DNA from: Amycolatopsis sp. CA-128772
Lineage (GTDB): Bacteria; Actinomycetota; Actinomycetes; Mycobacteriales; Pseudonocardiaceae
Length of the DNA stretch: 64,000 bases
Direction of reading: 5' to 3'
NCBI RefSeq assembly: GCF_002904295.1
Contig: NZ_PPHG01000066.1
Span: 1 to 64,000, forward strand
Shown: positions 16,756 to 24,431 of the stretch, piece by piece
Position numbering within the stretch: the stretch's first letter is position 1
How the letters are laid out: each line of letters opens with the position of its first letter
Made by a program: the position numbers and the translations under genes
The notes under the pieces: generated by a model
Database searches by the model: none
What the model saw: only the letters and a program-made list of their open reading frames with translations
Told to the model about the DNA's origin: nothing

Positions 16756-18933
16756 ATGGCGCTCATGAGACCCCTCGCCGTGCTCCGACACGACCTGCCG
16801 GCCTCACTGGTCGTCTTCCTCGTAGCTGTTCCCCTGTCCCTCGGCATCGCCCTCGCTTCGGGCGCCCCGGTCGCCGCCGGGCTCGTCGCCGCCGTCGTCG
16901 GCGGCATCGTCGCCGGTGCGCTCGGTGGCTCCGCGCTCCAGGTCAGCGGGCCCGCCGCCGGCCTGACCGTGGTGATGGCGGAAACCATCCAGACCTTCGG
17001 CTGGGTCGTCACCTGCGCGATCACCGTCGCCGCGGGCGCGCTCCAGGTCCTGCTGGGGCTGAGCCGGATCGCGCGGGCCGCGCTGGCCATCTCGCCGGCG
17101 ATCGTGCACGGCATGCTGGCCGGCATCGGCGTCACGATCGTGCTCGGCCAGCTGCACGTCATCCTCGGCGGCAAGGCCCAGAGCTCCGCGCTCGGAAACA
17201 TCGCCGAGCTGCCCGGCCAGCTCGTCGCCCACCACGACTCCGCCGCCATCGTCGGCCTGCTCACCATCGGCGTCCTGCTGCTCTGGCCGAAGCTGCCGGA
17301 AGCGGTGCGGAAGGCGCCGGGGCCGCTCGCCGCGATCGCGGCCGCCACGGTGGTGTCGGTGGCCTTCGGGATGACGCTGCCGCGCGTCGAACTGCCCGGG
17401 GACCTGCTGAACGTCCACCTCGTCCCGCAGCTGCCGGACGGCGGCTGGGGCGGGTTCGCGCTCGCCGTCGTCACGATCGCGCTGATCGCCAGCGTGGAAA
17501 GCCTGCTCTCGGCGGTCGCGGTCGACCGCATGCACACCGGGCCGCGCGCCGACCTCGACCGCGAGCTGGTCGGCCAGGGCGCGGCCAACATGCTCTCCGG
17601 CGCGCTCGGCGGCCTGCCCGTCACCGGCGTCATCGTCCGCAGCTCCACCAACGTTGCCGCCGGGGCGAAGTCCCGGGTGTCGGCGGTGCTGCACGGCATC
17701 TGGGTGCTGCTGTTCGTCGTCCTGCTCGCCGGGCTGATCCAGAGCATCCCGCTCGCCGCGCTGGCCGGGCTGCTGGTGCACGTCGGCGCGAAGCTGGTCA
17801 ACCCGGGGCACATGCGGACCGTCCTCGCCCACGGCGACCTGCCGGTGTACCTGCTCACCCTCGCCGGGGTGGTCGTGTTCGACCTGCTCACCGGCGTGCT
17901 GGCCGGGATCGCGCTGTCCCTGGTGCTGATGCTGCGCCGCACGGCCTGGTCGGGCATCCACGTCGGACGGGAAGGCGACGACTGGCGCGTCGTCGTCGAA
18001 GGCGTCCTGACGTTCCTGTCGGTGCCGCGGCTGTCGAAGGTGCTCGGGAGCGTCCCGGGCGGGGTGGTGGTGCGGCTGGAGCTGGTCGTCGACTACCTCG
18101 ACCACGCCGCGTTCGAGAGCCTGCACACCTGGCAGCAGGCGCACGAGCGCGCGGGCGGCACGGTGGAGGTTGACGAGGTCGGCCACCCGTGGTTCGGCGA
18201 AGGCAAGGCCGGCCGCCCGACGCGGACCCGGAGCGCGGCGAGCCGGGCGGTCCCGCGCTGGCTGGCCCCGTGGTCGGAGTGGCAGGCCGTCGAAGGGATC
18301 CCGGCCCAGCAGACCCGCCGCGGCGCGACGGAGTTCCACCGCCGCGCGGCGCCCCTGCTGCGCGACACGCTGTCGGGCTTGGCGGACGGCCAGCGCCCCC
18401 GCACGCTGTTCATCACCTGCGGCGACTCCCGGATCGTGCCCAACCTGATCACCACCAGCGGGCCGGGTGACCTGTTCACGATCCGCAACATCGGCAACCT
18501 GGTCCCGCCGGGCCAGGCGGACGCTTCGATGAACGCCTCGATCGAGTACGCGGTGGGGGTCCTCGGGGTCGAGGAGATCGTGGTGTGCGGCCATTCGAGC
18601 TGTGGCGCGATGGCGGCCCTGGCGGACGGCCCGCCGCCGGGCCCGCTGGCGGAGTGGCTGCACCACGCCGAGCCGAGCGCCCACCGGACGGGCTCGGCCA
18701 CGGTGGAGGGCGCGGTCCCGGACCGGGAGGGTGACCGGCTGGCGCTGCACAACGTGCTGCAGCAGCTGGAGCACCTGCGGGAGTACCCGTCGGTGATGGC
18801 GGCGGAGTCGGCGGGGAAGCTGCAGCTGACCGGGATGTACTTCCACGTCGGCGACGCCCAGGTGTACCTGTTCGATCCCGCGGAGCGGACGTTCCGGCCG
18901 GCCGGGGCGCCGGTGGTGGTGCCGGGCGCCTGA
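16756..18933 (+). CDS. Second SulP-type transporter / beta-carbonic anhydrase fusion (paralogue)
   Basis: A 725-residue tandem paralogue of the preceding gene with the same order: SulP membrane domain (about 10-390), reduced STAS-like domain (about 400-490), and beta-carbonic anhydrase (about 525-725). The zinc ligands Cys555, His613 and Cys616 and the pair Asp557/Arg559 (CGDSR, HSSCG) are all present, so both copies should be active. Divergence is greatest in the linker between domains and in the extreme N-terminus, where the first copy has about 15 extra residues. The start ATG at 16756 lacks a clear ribosome-binding site; an ATG at 16765 is possible. A strong hairpin follows the stop. Confidence 0.92.
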   Translation: MALMRPLAVLRHDLPASLVVFLVAVPLSLGIALASGAPVAAGLVAAVVGGIVAGALGGSALQVSGPAAGLTVVMAETIQTFGWVVTCAITVAAGALQVLLGLSRIARAALAISPAIVHGMLAGIGVTIVLGQLHVILGGKAQSSALGNIAELPGQLVAHHDSAAIVGLLTIGVLLLWPKLPEAVRKAPGPLAAIAAATVVSVAFGMTLPRVELPGDLLNVHLVPQLPDGGWGGFALAVVTIALIASVESLLSAVAVDRMHTGPRADLDRELVGQGAANMLSGALGGLPVTGVIVRSSTNVAAGAKSRVSAVLHGIWVLLFVVLLAGLIQSIPLAALAGLLVHVGAKLVNPGHMRTVLAHGDLPVYLLTLAGVVVFDLLTGVLAGIALSLVLMLRRTAWSGIHVGREGDDWRVVVEGVLTFLSVPRLSKVLGSVPGGVVVRLELVVDYLDHAAFESLHTWQQAHERAGGTVEVDEVGHPWFGEGKAGRPTRTRSAASRAVPRWLAPWSEWQAVEGIPAQQTRRGATEFHRRAAPLLRDTLSGLADGQRPRTLFITCGDSRIVPNLITTSGPGDLFTIRNIGNLVPPGQADASMNASIEYAVGVLGVEEIVVCGHSSCGAMAALADGPPPGPLAEWLHHAEPSAHRTGSATVEGAVPDREGDRLALHNVLQQLEHLREYPSVMAAESAGKLQLTGMYFHVGDAQVYLFDPAERTFRPAGAPVVVPGA

Positions 18934-18937
18934 TCCG

Positions 18938-18973
18938 CCGGGCCGGGCCCGCAGGTTCGCGGGTCCGGCCCGG
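18938..18973 (+). terminator. Hairpin terminator after the second SulP gene
   Basis: A 15-bp stem (18938-18952 with 18959-18973, one G-U pair) and a 6-base loop begin four bases after the stop codon. It isolates the SulP pair from bioD. Confidence 0.7.
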
Positions 18974-19092
18974 CCCTCGTGAGTGGCGAGGACGGTTCCC
19001 ACCGCCCTTTTCCTCACGACGGCCGACGGCGGGAGCCCGCTGACCACGGCCCGCGTGCGAGTGCGGTGGGTGAGTCACTAAGTTGATGGTTC

Positions 19093-19818
19093 GTGACGAT
19101 GCTGGTGATGACGGGGACCGGGACCGGGGTCGGCAAGACGATCACCACGGCGGCGATCGCGGCCGTGGCGGTGGCCGGTGGGCAGCGGGTGGCCGTGCTG
19201 AAGCCCGCGCAGACCGGGGTGCGGCCGGACGAGGCCGGTGACCTGCAGGACGTCGCCCGGCTCGCCGGGCCGGACGTCACCACCCGCGAGCTGCGGCGCT
19301 ACCCCGATCCGCTCTCGCCCGAGGCCGCCGCGCGGCGCAGCGGGCTGCCCACGCTCGATCCCGGGGAAATCGCGCAGGCCGCGTCCGACCTCGACACCGG
19401 GCACGACCTCACCCTCATCGAAGGCGCGGGCGGGCTGCTCGTGCGCTTCGACAGCGCCGGGGCGAGCCTCGCCGACGTCGCCTGGTCGCTCGGGTCGCTC
19501 GTCATCATCGTGGCCGAGGCCGGGCTCGGGACGCTCAACGCCACCGCGCTCACCGCCGAGGTCGCCACCAAGCGGGGGCTCACCGTCGCCGGGGTCATCA
19601 TCGGGGCCTGGCCGGCCGAACCGGACCTCGCCGCCCTCTCCAACCTCGAAGACCTGCCGGTCGCCGCGGGGGCGCCGCTGCTGGGCGTGCTCCCCGCCGA
19701 CATCGGTCAGGCCTCCCGGGAGGACTTCCTGGCCGCCGCCCGGGCCGGGCTCTCGCCGTGGTTCGGCGGGGAGTTCGACCCCGAGCTGTTCGCCGGGTGC
19801 GCTTCCGCCGGGAAGTGA
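19093..19818 (+). CDS. bioD: Dethiobiotin synthetase
   Basis: A 241-residue ATP-dependent enzyme that closes the ureido ring of biotin by adding CO2 to DAPA. The P-loop TGTGTGVGKTITT is at residues 7-19, the catalytic lysine is in LKPAQTG, and the second motif is IEGAGGLLVRF; these are diagnostic. The start is GTG at 19093, with an ATG two codons later as alternative. bioB begins 78 bases downstream with its own ribosome-binding site. The two upstream genes encode carbonic anhydrases, which could feed the CO2 this enzyme uses; that link is inference. Confidence 0.95.
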   Translation: MTMLVMTGTGTGVGKTITTAAIAAVAVAGGQRVAVLKPAQTGVRPDEAGDLQDVARLAGPDVTTRELRRYPDPLSPEAAARRSGLPTLDPGEIAQAASDLDTGHDLTLIEGAGGLLVRFDSAGASLADVAWSLGSLVIIVAEAGLGTLNATALTAEVATKRGLTVAGVIIGAWPAEPDLAALSNLEDLPVAAGAPLLGVLPADIGQASREDFLAAARAGLSPWFGGEFDPELFAGCASAGK

Positions 19819-19896
19819 CCTGCGTCGCTGTTGCCTCGCCGCCCCTTCGTGCACGATGAGGGACGCTTTCCGCACCACCTCGATCAAGGAGCCGAC

Positions 19897-20910
19897 GTGA
19901 CCGCAGTCCCGGACACCGATGTCCTCGCCCAGGCGCGCGAGCAGGTCCTCGAAAACGGCGTCGGCCTCGGCGAACAGCAGGTCCTCGACGTGCTCCGGCT
20001 CCCCGACGACCGGCTGCCCGACCTGCTCGCCCTGGCGCACGAGGTGCGGATGCGCTGGTGCGGGCCCGAGGTGGAGGTCGAAGGCATCATCAGCCTGAAG
20101 ACCGGCGGCTGCCCCGAGGACTGCCACTTCTGCTCCCAGTCCGGCCGCTTCCCGACGCCGGTGCGCTCGGCGTGGCTCGACATCCCGAACCTCGTCAAGG
20201 CCGCCCGGCAGACCGCGGAGACCGGCGCGACGGAGTTCTGCATCGTCGCCGCCGTCCGCGGGCCCGACAAGCGGCTGCTTTCGCAGGTCCGCGAAGGCGT
20301 GAAGGCGATCCGCGAGGACGGCAACGACATCCAGATCGCCTGCTCGCTCGGCATGCTGACGCAGGAGCAGGTCGACGAGCTCGTCGACATGGGCGTGCAC
20401 CGCTACAACCACAACCTCGAGACGGCGCGCTCGCACTTCCCGGCCGTGGTCACCACGCACACGTGGGAAGAGCGCTGGGACACCCTCCGGATGGTCGCCG
20501 AGGCCGGCATGGAGGTCTGCTGCGGCGGCATCATCGGGATGGGGGAGACGGTCGAGCAGCGCGCGGAGTTCGCCGTGCAGCTGGCCGAGCTGAACCCGCA
20601 CGAAGTGCCGATGAACTTCCTCATCCCGCAGCCCGGCACGCCGTACGAGCACTACGAAATCGTCGAGGGCCGCGACGCGCTGCGGACGGTCGCGGCGTTC
20701 CGGCTCGCCATGCCGCGCACGATGCTGCGCTTCGCCGGCGGCCGCGAGCTGACCCTCGGCGACCTCGGCGCGGAACAGGGCATGCTCGGCGGCATCAACG
20801 CGATCATCGTCGGCAACTACCTGACCAACCTGGGCCGGCCGGCTTCGGCCGACCTGGAGATGCTGGACGAGCTCAAGATGCCCATCAAGGCCCTCAGTGA
20901 CAGCCTCTGA
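19897..20910 (+). CDS. bioB: Biotin synthase
   Basis: A 337-residue radical SAM enzyme that inserts sulfur into dethiobiotin. The radical SAM cluster cysteines are Cys72, Cys76 and Cys79 (CPEDCHFC). The second-cluster region and substrate contacts are visible in GATEFCIVAA, YNHNLETARSHF, CCGGIIGMGET and RFAGGRELTLGD. The GTG at 19897 follows AAGGA six bases upstream; an in-frame start at 19831 would add 22 residues unlike the family. The gene overlaps the next one, bsaP, by 14 bases, which points to coupled translation. Confidence 0.95.
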   Translation: MTAVPDTDVLAQAREQVLENGVGLGEQQVLDVLRLPDDRLPDLLALAHEVRMRWCGPEVEVEGIISLKTGGCPEDCHFCSQSGRFPTPVRSAWLDIPNLVKAARQTAETGATEFCIVAAVRGPDKRLLSQVREGVKAIREDGNDIQIACSLGMLTQEQVDELVDMGVHRYNHNLETARSHFPAVVTTHTWEERWDTLRMVAEAGMEVCCGGIIGMGETVEQRAEFAVQLAELNPHEVPMNFLIPQPGTPYEHYEIVEGRDALRTVAAFRLAMPRTMLRFAGGRELTLGDLGAEQGMLGGINAIIVGNYLTNLGRPASADLEMLDELKMPIKALSDSL

Positions 20911-21103
20911 CGCACCCGCCTTCTGTGTCCACTGTGGACAGCCGGCGCCGGGTGGGGCGGACCACCCGGCGTGCCACAACCCGCGGACGGCGCTGGAGCC
21001 CCCGCGCTACTGCACGTTCTGCGCGCGCCGGCTGGTGGTGCAGGTCAGCCCGCTCGGCTGGACGGCCCGCTGCAGCCGCCACGGGGAGACGGCGAGCGGC
21101 TGA
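20897..21103 (+). CDS. bsaP: Biotin synthase auxiliary protein
   Basis: A 68-residue cysteine-rich protein overlapping the 3' end of bioB. Six cysteines (10, 13, 26, 39, 42, 59) are arranged as CVHC, a lone Cys preceded by HPA, CTFC and a last Cys near WTARC. This layout and position match Rv1590 of M. tuberculosis, recently described as an iron-sulfur protein required by the mycobacterial type of biotin synthase. The start GTG is read within the bioB tail. The assignment rests on size, cysteine pattern and gene order. Confidence 0.85.
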   Translation: MTASDAPAFCVHCGQPAPGGADHPACHNPRTALEPPRYCTFCARRLVVQVSPLGWTARCSRHGETASG

Positions 21104-21154
21104 CGAACCGGGGCGACACGGTGTGCGGCTCACCGCGGTCACGCACCGACCGGT

Positions 21155-21160
21155 TACGCT
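21155..21160 (+). promoter_or_regulatory. Candidate -10 element for the DUF2567 gene
   Basis: TACGCT lies 31 bases before the GTG at 21191, and a GGAGGGA ribosome-binding site stands between them. This suggests a separate promoter for the membrane protein downstream of bsaP. Confidence 0.4.
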
Positions 21161-21190
21161 CGGTGGGCACAGTCGCAGGAGGGAGTCCGG

Positions 21191-21787
21191 GTGAGTGAGT
21201 CGTCGGGACCCGCGCACCGGCCGTCGGCCGTGGCCGGGCCGTGGTCGGTGCCCGTGCTGTTCCGGGAACGGCGGCCGCGGGTCGTCGTCAAGGCCGACCT
21301 GCTGCCCGCCGTGAGCGTGCTCGGCACCCTGAGCCTGCTGAGCTTCCCGCTCGCCTTCGCCTGGTCGCGGCTGGCGCCGCCGGAGCGCGTGCGCATCGTC
21401 GCCGCCGACGGCACCCAGGGTGCCCTGGAGCTGGAGAGCTGGCACCGCTTCGACGACCTCGCCGTCTTCGGGTTCCTCCTGCTCGGGCTGGGAATCGTCG
21501 TCGGCGTCGTCGTCTGGCTGCTGCGCGAACGCCGCGGGCCGGTCGTGTTCCTCGCCGCCGTGCTCGGGATCGCACTGGCCGGGGCGCTCGCCATGCTGCT
21601 CGGCGTCGGCTGGGCGAACAGCCACTACGCCGTGTCGAGCCCGCCCGCGCTCGGTTCGGTGATCGAGCTCGCGCCCCGCCTGGAGTCGTGGTGGGTGCTG
21701 CTGACCGGCCCGCTCGGCGTGTCGATCGCCTACAGCCTGCTCGCCACCTGGAACGGCCGCGACGACCTGGGCCGCCGACTCGGCTGA
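21191..21787 (+). CDS. DUF2567 membrane protein
   Basis: A 198-residue membrane protein with four hydrophobic segments (about 38-58, 90-112, 118-140, 168-188) separated by a short outside loop rich in Glu and Arg. It matches the DUF2567 proteins found beside bioB in mycobacteria (Rv1591 position). No function is known. The start is GTG at 21191 with GGAGGGA upstream. Its retention next to biotin genes across families hints at a link to biotin or to the neighbouring NAD genes, but there is no direct evidence. Confidence 0.82.
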   Translation: MSESSGPAHRPSAVAGPWSVPVLFRERRPRVVVKADLLPAVSVLGTLSLLSFPLAFAWSRLAPPERVRIVAADGTQGALELESWHRFDDLAVFGFLLLGLGIVVGVVVWLLRERRGPVVFLAAVLGIALAGALAMLLGVGWANSHYAVSSPPALGSVIELAPRLESWWVLLTGPLGVSIAYSLLATWNGRDDLGRRLG

Positions 21788-21836
21788 CGGCTTTCCCCCT
21801 AAGGTGGTCGGCGTCACCTACAGGGGGGAACCGACA

Positions 21837-22859
21837 GTGACCGAGGACATCGAAGTTTCGCGGCACAACGCCGTCCGCTTCCCGGGCATCAGCCCGCGCG
21901 CGTACGAACACCCGGTGGACCGCGGCGCGCTCGCCACGCTGCGGGCCGTGCCCGGGTTCGCCCAGGTCGTCAAGGCCGTTTCGGGCTTCTACAACGAACG
22001 CGGCGAGCGGCTGATGGCGCTCGCGTCGTCGATCCGCGTCGGGCCGAAGCAGTACCCGGAGCTCGACCGGCTGCGCCACGAATGCGCCGAGACGCTGGAC
22101 CTGCCCTCGGTGCCGAACCTGTTCGTCTACCAGGACCCGCGCATCCAGGCGTCGGCCGTCGGCATGGACGAGCCGTTCATCCGGGTGAGCTCCGGGCTCG
22201 TCGAGCTGATGAACCTGGAGTCGCTCCGGTTCGCCATCGGCCACGAGATGGGGCACGTGCTGTCCGGGCACGCGGTCTACCGCACGATCATGGTCCGCCT
22301 GATCGGCCTGCAGATGGCGATGTCGTGGACGCCGGTCAGCGCGCTCGGGATCCGGGCGATCATCGCGGCGCTGCGCGAGTGGTTCCGCAAGGCCGAGCTC
22401 TCGTGTGACCGCGCCGGGCTGCTGTGCAGCCAGAACCCGACCGCCGCGCTGCGGGCCCAGATCCAGATCGCCGGCGGGATCGACCCGGCACGCATCGACG
22501 TGCCGTCGTTCCTGCAGCAGGCCACCGAATACGAGTCGGTCGAGGACGTGCGCGACAGCTTCCTCAAGCTCAAGTTCGTCGAGACCGAGTCGCACCCGTT
22601 CGCCGTGGTCCGGGCGGCCCAGCTGCAGAAGTGGGCGGCTTCGGAGGAGTACCGCGCGATCCTCGCCGGCGACTACCCGCGCCGCGACGGGGACAAGCCG
22701 GCGTCGGACTGGAAGGATGACCTGAAGTCGGCCGCCCAGTCGTACAAGGACTCGTGGAGCTCGTCCACCGACCCGCTGACGAAGGTGTTCAGCGACGTCG
22801 GCGAAGCGGTTTCGGGCGCCGCCGGCAAGGTGTGGAACAAGTTCGGCAACGGCTCCTGA
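21837..22859 (+). CDS. M48 family zinc metalloprotease
   Basis: A 340-residue protein with the M48 zinc motif HEMGH at residues 136-140 (His136, Glu137, His140) and the third ligand in ELSCDRAG about 60 residues later. Upstream of the motif lies the typical strand VRVSSGLVELMN. One short hydrophobic stretch after the motif (about 147-170) may contact the membrane, but there is no signal peptide. The C-terminal 60 residues are low complexity (SSSTDPLTK, VSGAAGKV). GTG at 21837 follows a GGGGGGAA site. Members of this family act in quality control of membrane proteins; the substrate is unknown. It converges with the LON-domain gene with six bases between stops. Confidence 0.88.
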   Translation: MTEDIEVSRHNAVRFPGISPRAYEHPVDRGALATLRAVPGFAQVVKAVSGFYNERGERLMALASSIRVGPKQYPELDRLRHECAETLDLPSVPNLFVYQDPRIQASAVGMDEPFIRVSSGLVELMNLESLRFAIGHEMGHVLSGHAVYRTIMVRLIGLQMAMSWTPVSALGIRAIIAALREWFRKAELSCDRAGLLCSQNPTAALRAQIQIAGGIDPARIDVPSFLQQATEYESVEDVRDSFLKLKFVETESHPFAVVRAAQLQKWAASEEYRAILAGDYPRRDGDKPASDWKDDLKSAAQSYKDSWSSSTDPLTKVFSDVGEAVSGAAGKVWNKFGNGS

Positions 22860-22865
22860 GCCGCG

Positions 22866-23582
22866 TCAGTTGAGGCTTGCCGGGCGGCTCAGGTCGGTGA
22901 GCTCGCCCGGGGGCAGCGGCACCGCGCCCAGGGTGTTCAGGAAGCCGGTTTCCCGGGTCAGCAGCCGGCAGGCGATGCGGAGCCGGCGCAGCGGGTGGCG
23001 TTCCTCCAGGAGCCGCTGGCGGTCCTCCAGCGGGAGCAGGCAGTCGGCGGCCAGCGCGTAGGCCAGGTCGCCGATCGAGGTGCCCGGCTCCGGGGGGTGC
23101 CAGTCGTCGCTGCGCCACGCCGTTTCGCAGTACCGCTGGTGCGCCGCCCGCGCGACCGTCGCCAGCCGCTCCGTCATGTCGCCGGCCGGCGACACCGGGT
23201 CGTCGTCGACCCAGTCCACCGTCGCGATCAGGTACGGCGCCGAGACGCAGTCGAGCTCGCGCAGGCGGAACCGGCGCCGGGCCTGCGTCACGACGTCGAA
23301 CCGGCCGTCCGGCAGGCGCTTCGCCTCGCGCAGCACCGTGCTGCAGCCCACCTCGTACAACTGGTCCAGACCACGAACTTCACGCGTCAGCGACGACCGC
23401 AGGGCGACCACGCCGAACTCGCGGTCCGGCACGGTCCCCTTCACCAGGTCCGTCATCAGCTGCCGGTACCGCGGTTCGAAGATGTGCAGCGGAAGCTTGG
23501 TGCCGGGCAGCAGCACGGTCTGGAGCGGGAACAACGGCAGGATCGTCGTCGTCGCGTCACTTTCCGATTCCGGCTCGGTCAC
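22866..23582 (-). CDS. LON substrate-binding-domain protein
   Basis: A 238-residue protein consisting of the Lon N-terminal (PUA-like) domain only: ILPLFPLQTVLLPGTKLPLHIFEPRYRQL is cut short here to its core FPLQTVLLPG and HIFEPRYR, which are the family signature. The second half is helical and matches the Lon N-terminal helical bundle. There is no ATPase or protease domain, so it may be an adaptor or a stand-alone substrate binder. The GTG start at 23582 has GGTGGA upstream. The function is unknown. Confidence 0.88.
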   Translation of the reverse strand: MTEPESESDATTTILPLFPLQTVLLPGTKLPLHIFEPRYRQLMTDLVKGTVPDREFGVVALRSSLTREVRGLDQLYEVGCSTVLREAKRLPDGRFDVVTQARRRFRLRELDCVSAPYLIATVDWVDDDPVSPAGDMTERLATVARAAHQRYCETAWRSDDWHPPEPGTSIGDLAYALAADCLLPLEDRQRLLEERHPLRRLRIACRLLTRETGFLNTLGAVPLPPGELTDLSRPASLN

Positions 23583-23629
23583 GCGTCCACCGTAAGGGGA
23601 GAACGCGTCCGGCGCAGTACGGTGACAAC

Positions 23630-23671
23630 CGGGGCTTCGCCCCGGAGCCGGGGGCTTCGCCACCCGGACCC
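23630..23671. repeat. REP-like GC-rich palindromic element
   Basis: Two stem-loops in a row, GGGGC-TTC-GCCCC and then GGGGGC-TTC-GCC, close with CCCGGACCCC. The same layout is seen in the hisC tail at 55,657-55,725. It occupies the gap between the LON-domain gene start and the end of nrtR. Confidence 0.7.
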
Positions 23672-23687
23672 CTGAAAAGACCGTGGG

Positions 23688-24383
23688 TCACCGGGACGGC
23701 GGCTTGAACACCGCGAACGGATCGGTGATCTGCATGCCATTGCCGGCGAAGGAGAACAACGCGGCCGGGCGTCCGCCGGCCCGGCCGGGGGCGGCCGTGT
23801 GGCCGGTGGGGACCAGCAGGCCACGCCGGGAAAGCACCCGCTGCAGGTTGGTCGCGGAGACGCGGTAGCCCAGCGCCGCCGAATACAGCCCGCGCAGGGC
23901 GGAAATCGTGAACTCGTCCGGCGCCAGCGCGAACCCGAGGTTCGTGTAGGAGAGCTTCGAGCGCAGCCGGTCGCGGGCGCGCAGCACGATCGCTTCGTGG
24001 TCGAAAGCCGTGCGCGGCAGCTTCGCGACGTCGTGCCACTCGGTGTCCTCCGGCACCTCCGGGTCGACGTCGGAGGGGACCAGGCCGAGGAACGCCGTCG
24101 CCACCACGCGCGGCCCCGGCACCCGGTCCGGGTCGCTGAACACCGCGAGCTGCTCGACGTGCTTGAGCTGGCGGACGTCGACCTTCTCGGCGAGCTGGCG
24201 CCGGATCGACGTCTCGACGTCTTCGTCGGGCCGCAGCCGCCCGCCCGGCAGCGACCAGCGGCCGAGGTGCGGGTCGAGCGCGCGGCGCCACAGCAGCACC
24301 CGCAGTGTGTCCGAGCGCACTTGAAGGACCGCGCCCAAAACCTCGTGGGCCAGGGGGGCCTGGGTGTTAAGATGACTTCGCAC
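23688..24383 (-). CDS. nrtR: NrtR: NUDIX-related transcriptional regulator of NAD synthesis
   Basis: A 231-residue protein with an N-terminal NUDIX-like domain (about 10-150) and a C-terminal winged helix (about 155-225). The NUDIX box region reads LPGGRLRPDEDVETSIRRQLAEKV and lacks the canonical REUXEE catalytic glutamates, as expected of regulators that sense NAD metabolites. The winged helix includes FTISALRGLYSAALGYRVSATNLQRVL. It is divergent to nadA and an inverted repeat abuts its start. In mycobacteria the NrtR homologue (Rv1593c position) represses nadABC, and the same gene order is found here. The start is GTG at 24383. Confidence 0.9.
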   Translation of the reverse strand: MRSHLNTQAPLAHEVLGAVLQVRSDTLRVLLWRRALDPHLGRWSLPGGRLRPDEDVETSIRRQLAEKVDVRQLKHVEQLAVFSDPDRVPGPRVVATAFLGLVPSDVDPEVPEDTEWHDVAKLPRTAFDHEAIVLRARDRLRSKLSYTNLGFALAPDEFTISALRGLYSAALGYRVSATNLQRVLSRRGLLVPTGHTAAPGRAGGRPAALFSFAGNGMQITDPFAVFKPPSR

Positions 24384-24408
24384 GGTTTTCGATTGTAAGG
24401 CGAAAACC
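24384..24408. promoter_or_regulatory. Probable NrtR operator between nrtR and nadA
   Basis: A perfect inverted repeat GGTTTTCG / CGAAAACC (24384-24391 and 24401-24408) with a nine-base spacer ATTGTAAGG. It is AT-richer than its surroundings, touches the nrtR start codon and lies 24 bases before the nadA ATG, so one bound protein could control both genes. That NrtR binds it is inferred. Confidence 0.75.
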
Positions 24409-24431
24409 GGAAACAGGTCCAGGAGGGCCCG

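Noticed and set aside
16756..18933. Assembly duplication of the SulP-carbonic anhydrase gene
   Set aside because: The two copies differ in many codons and residues, in length, and in flanking sequence, so they are true paralogues and not a repeated contig.
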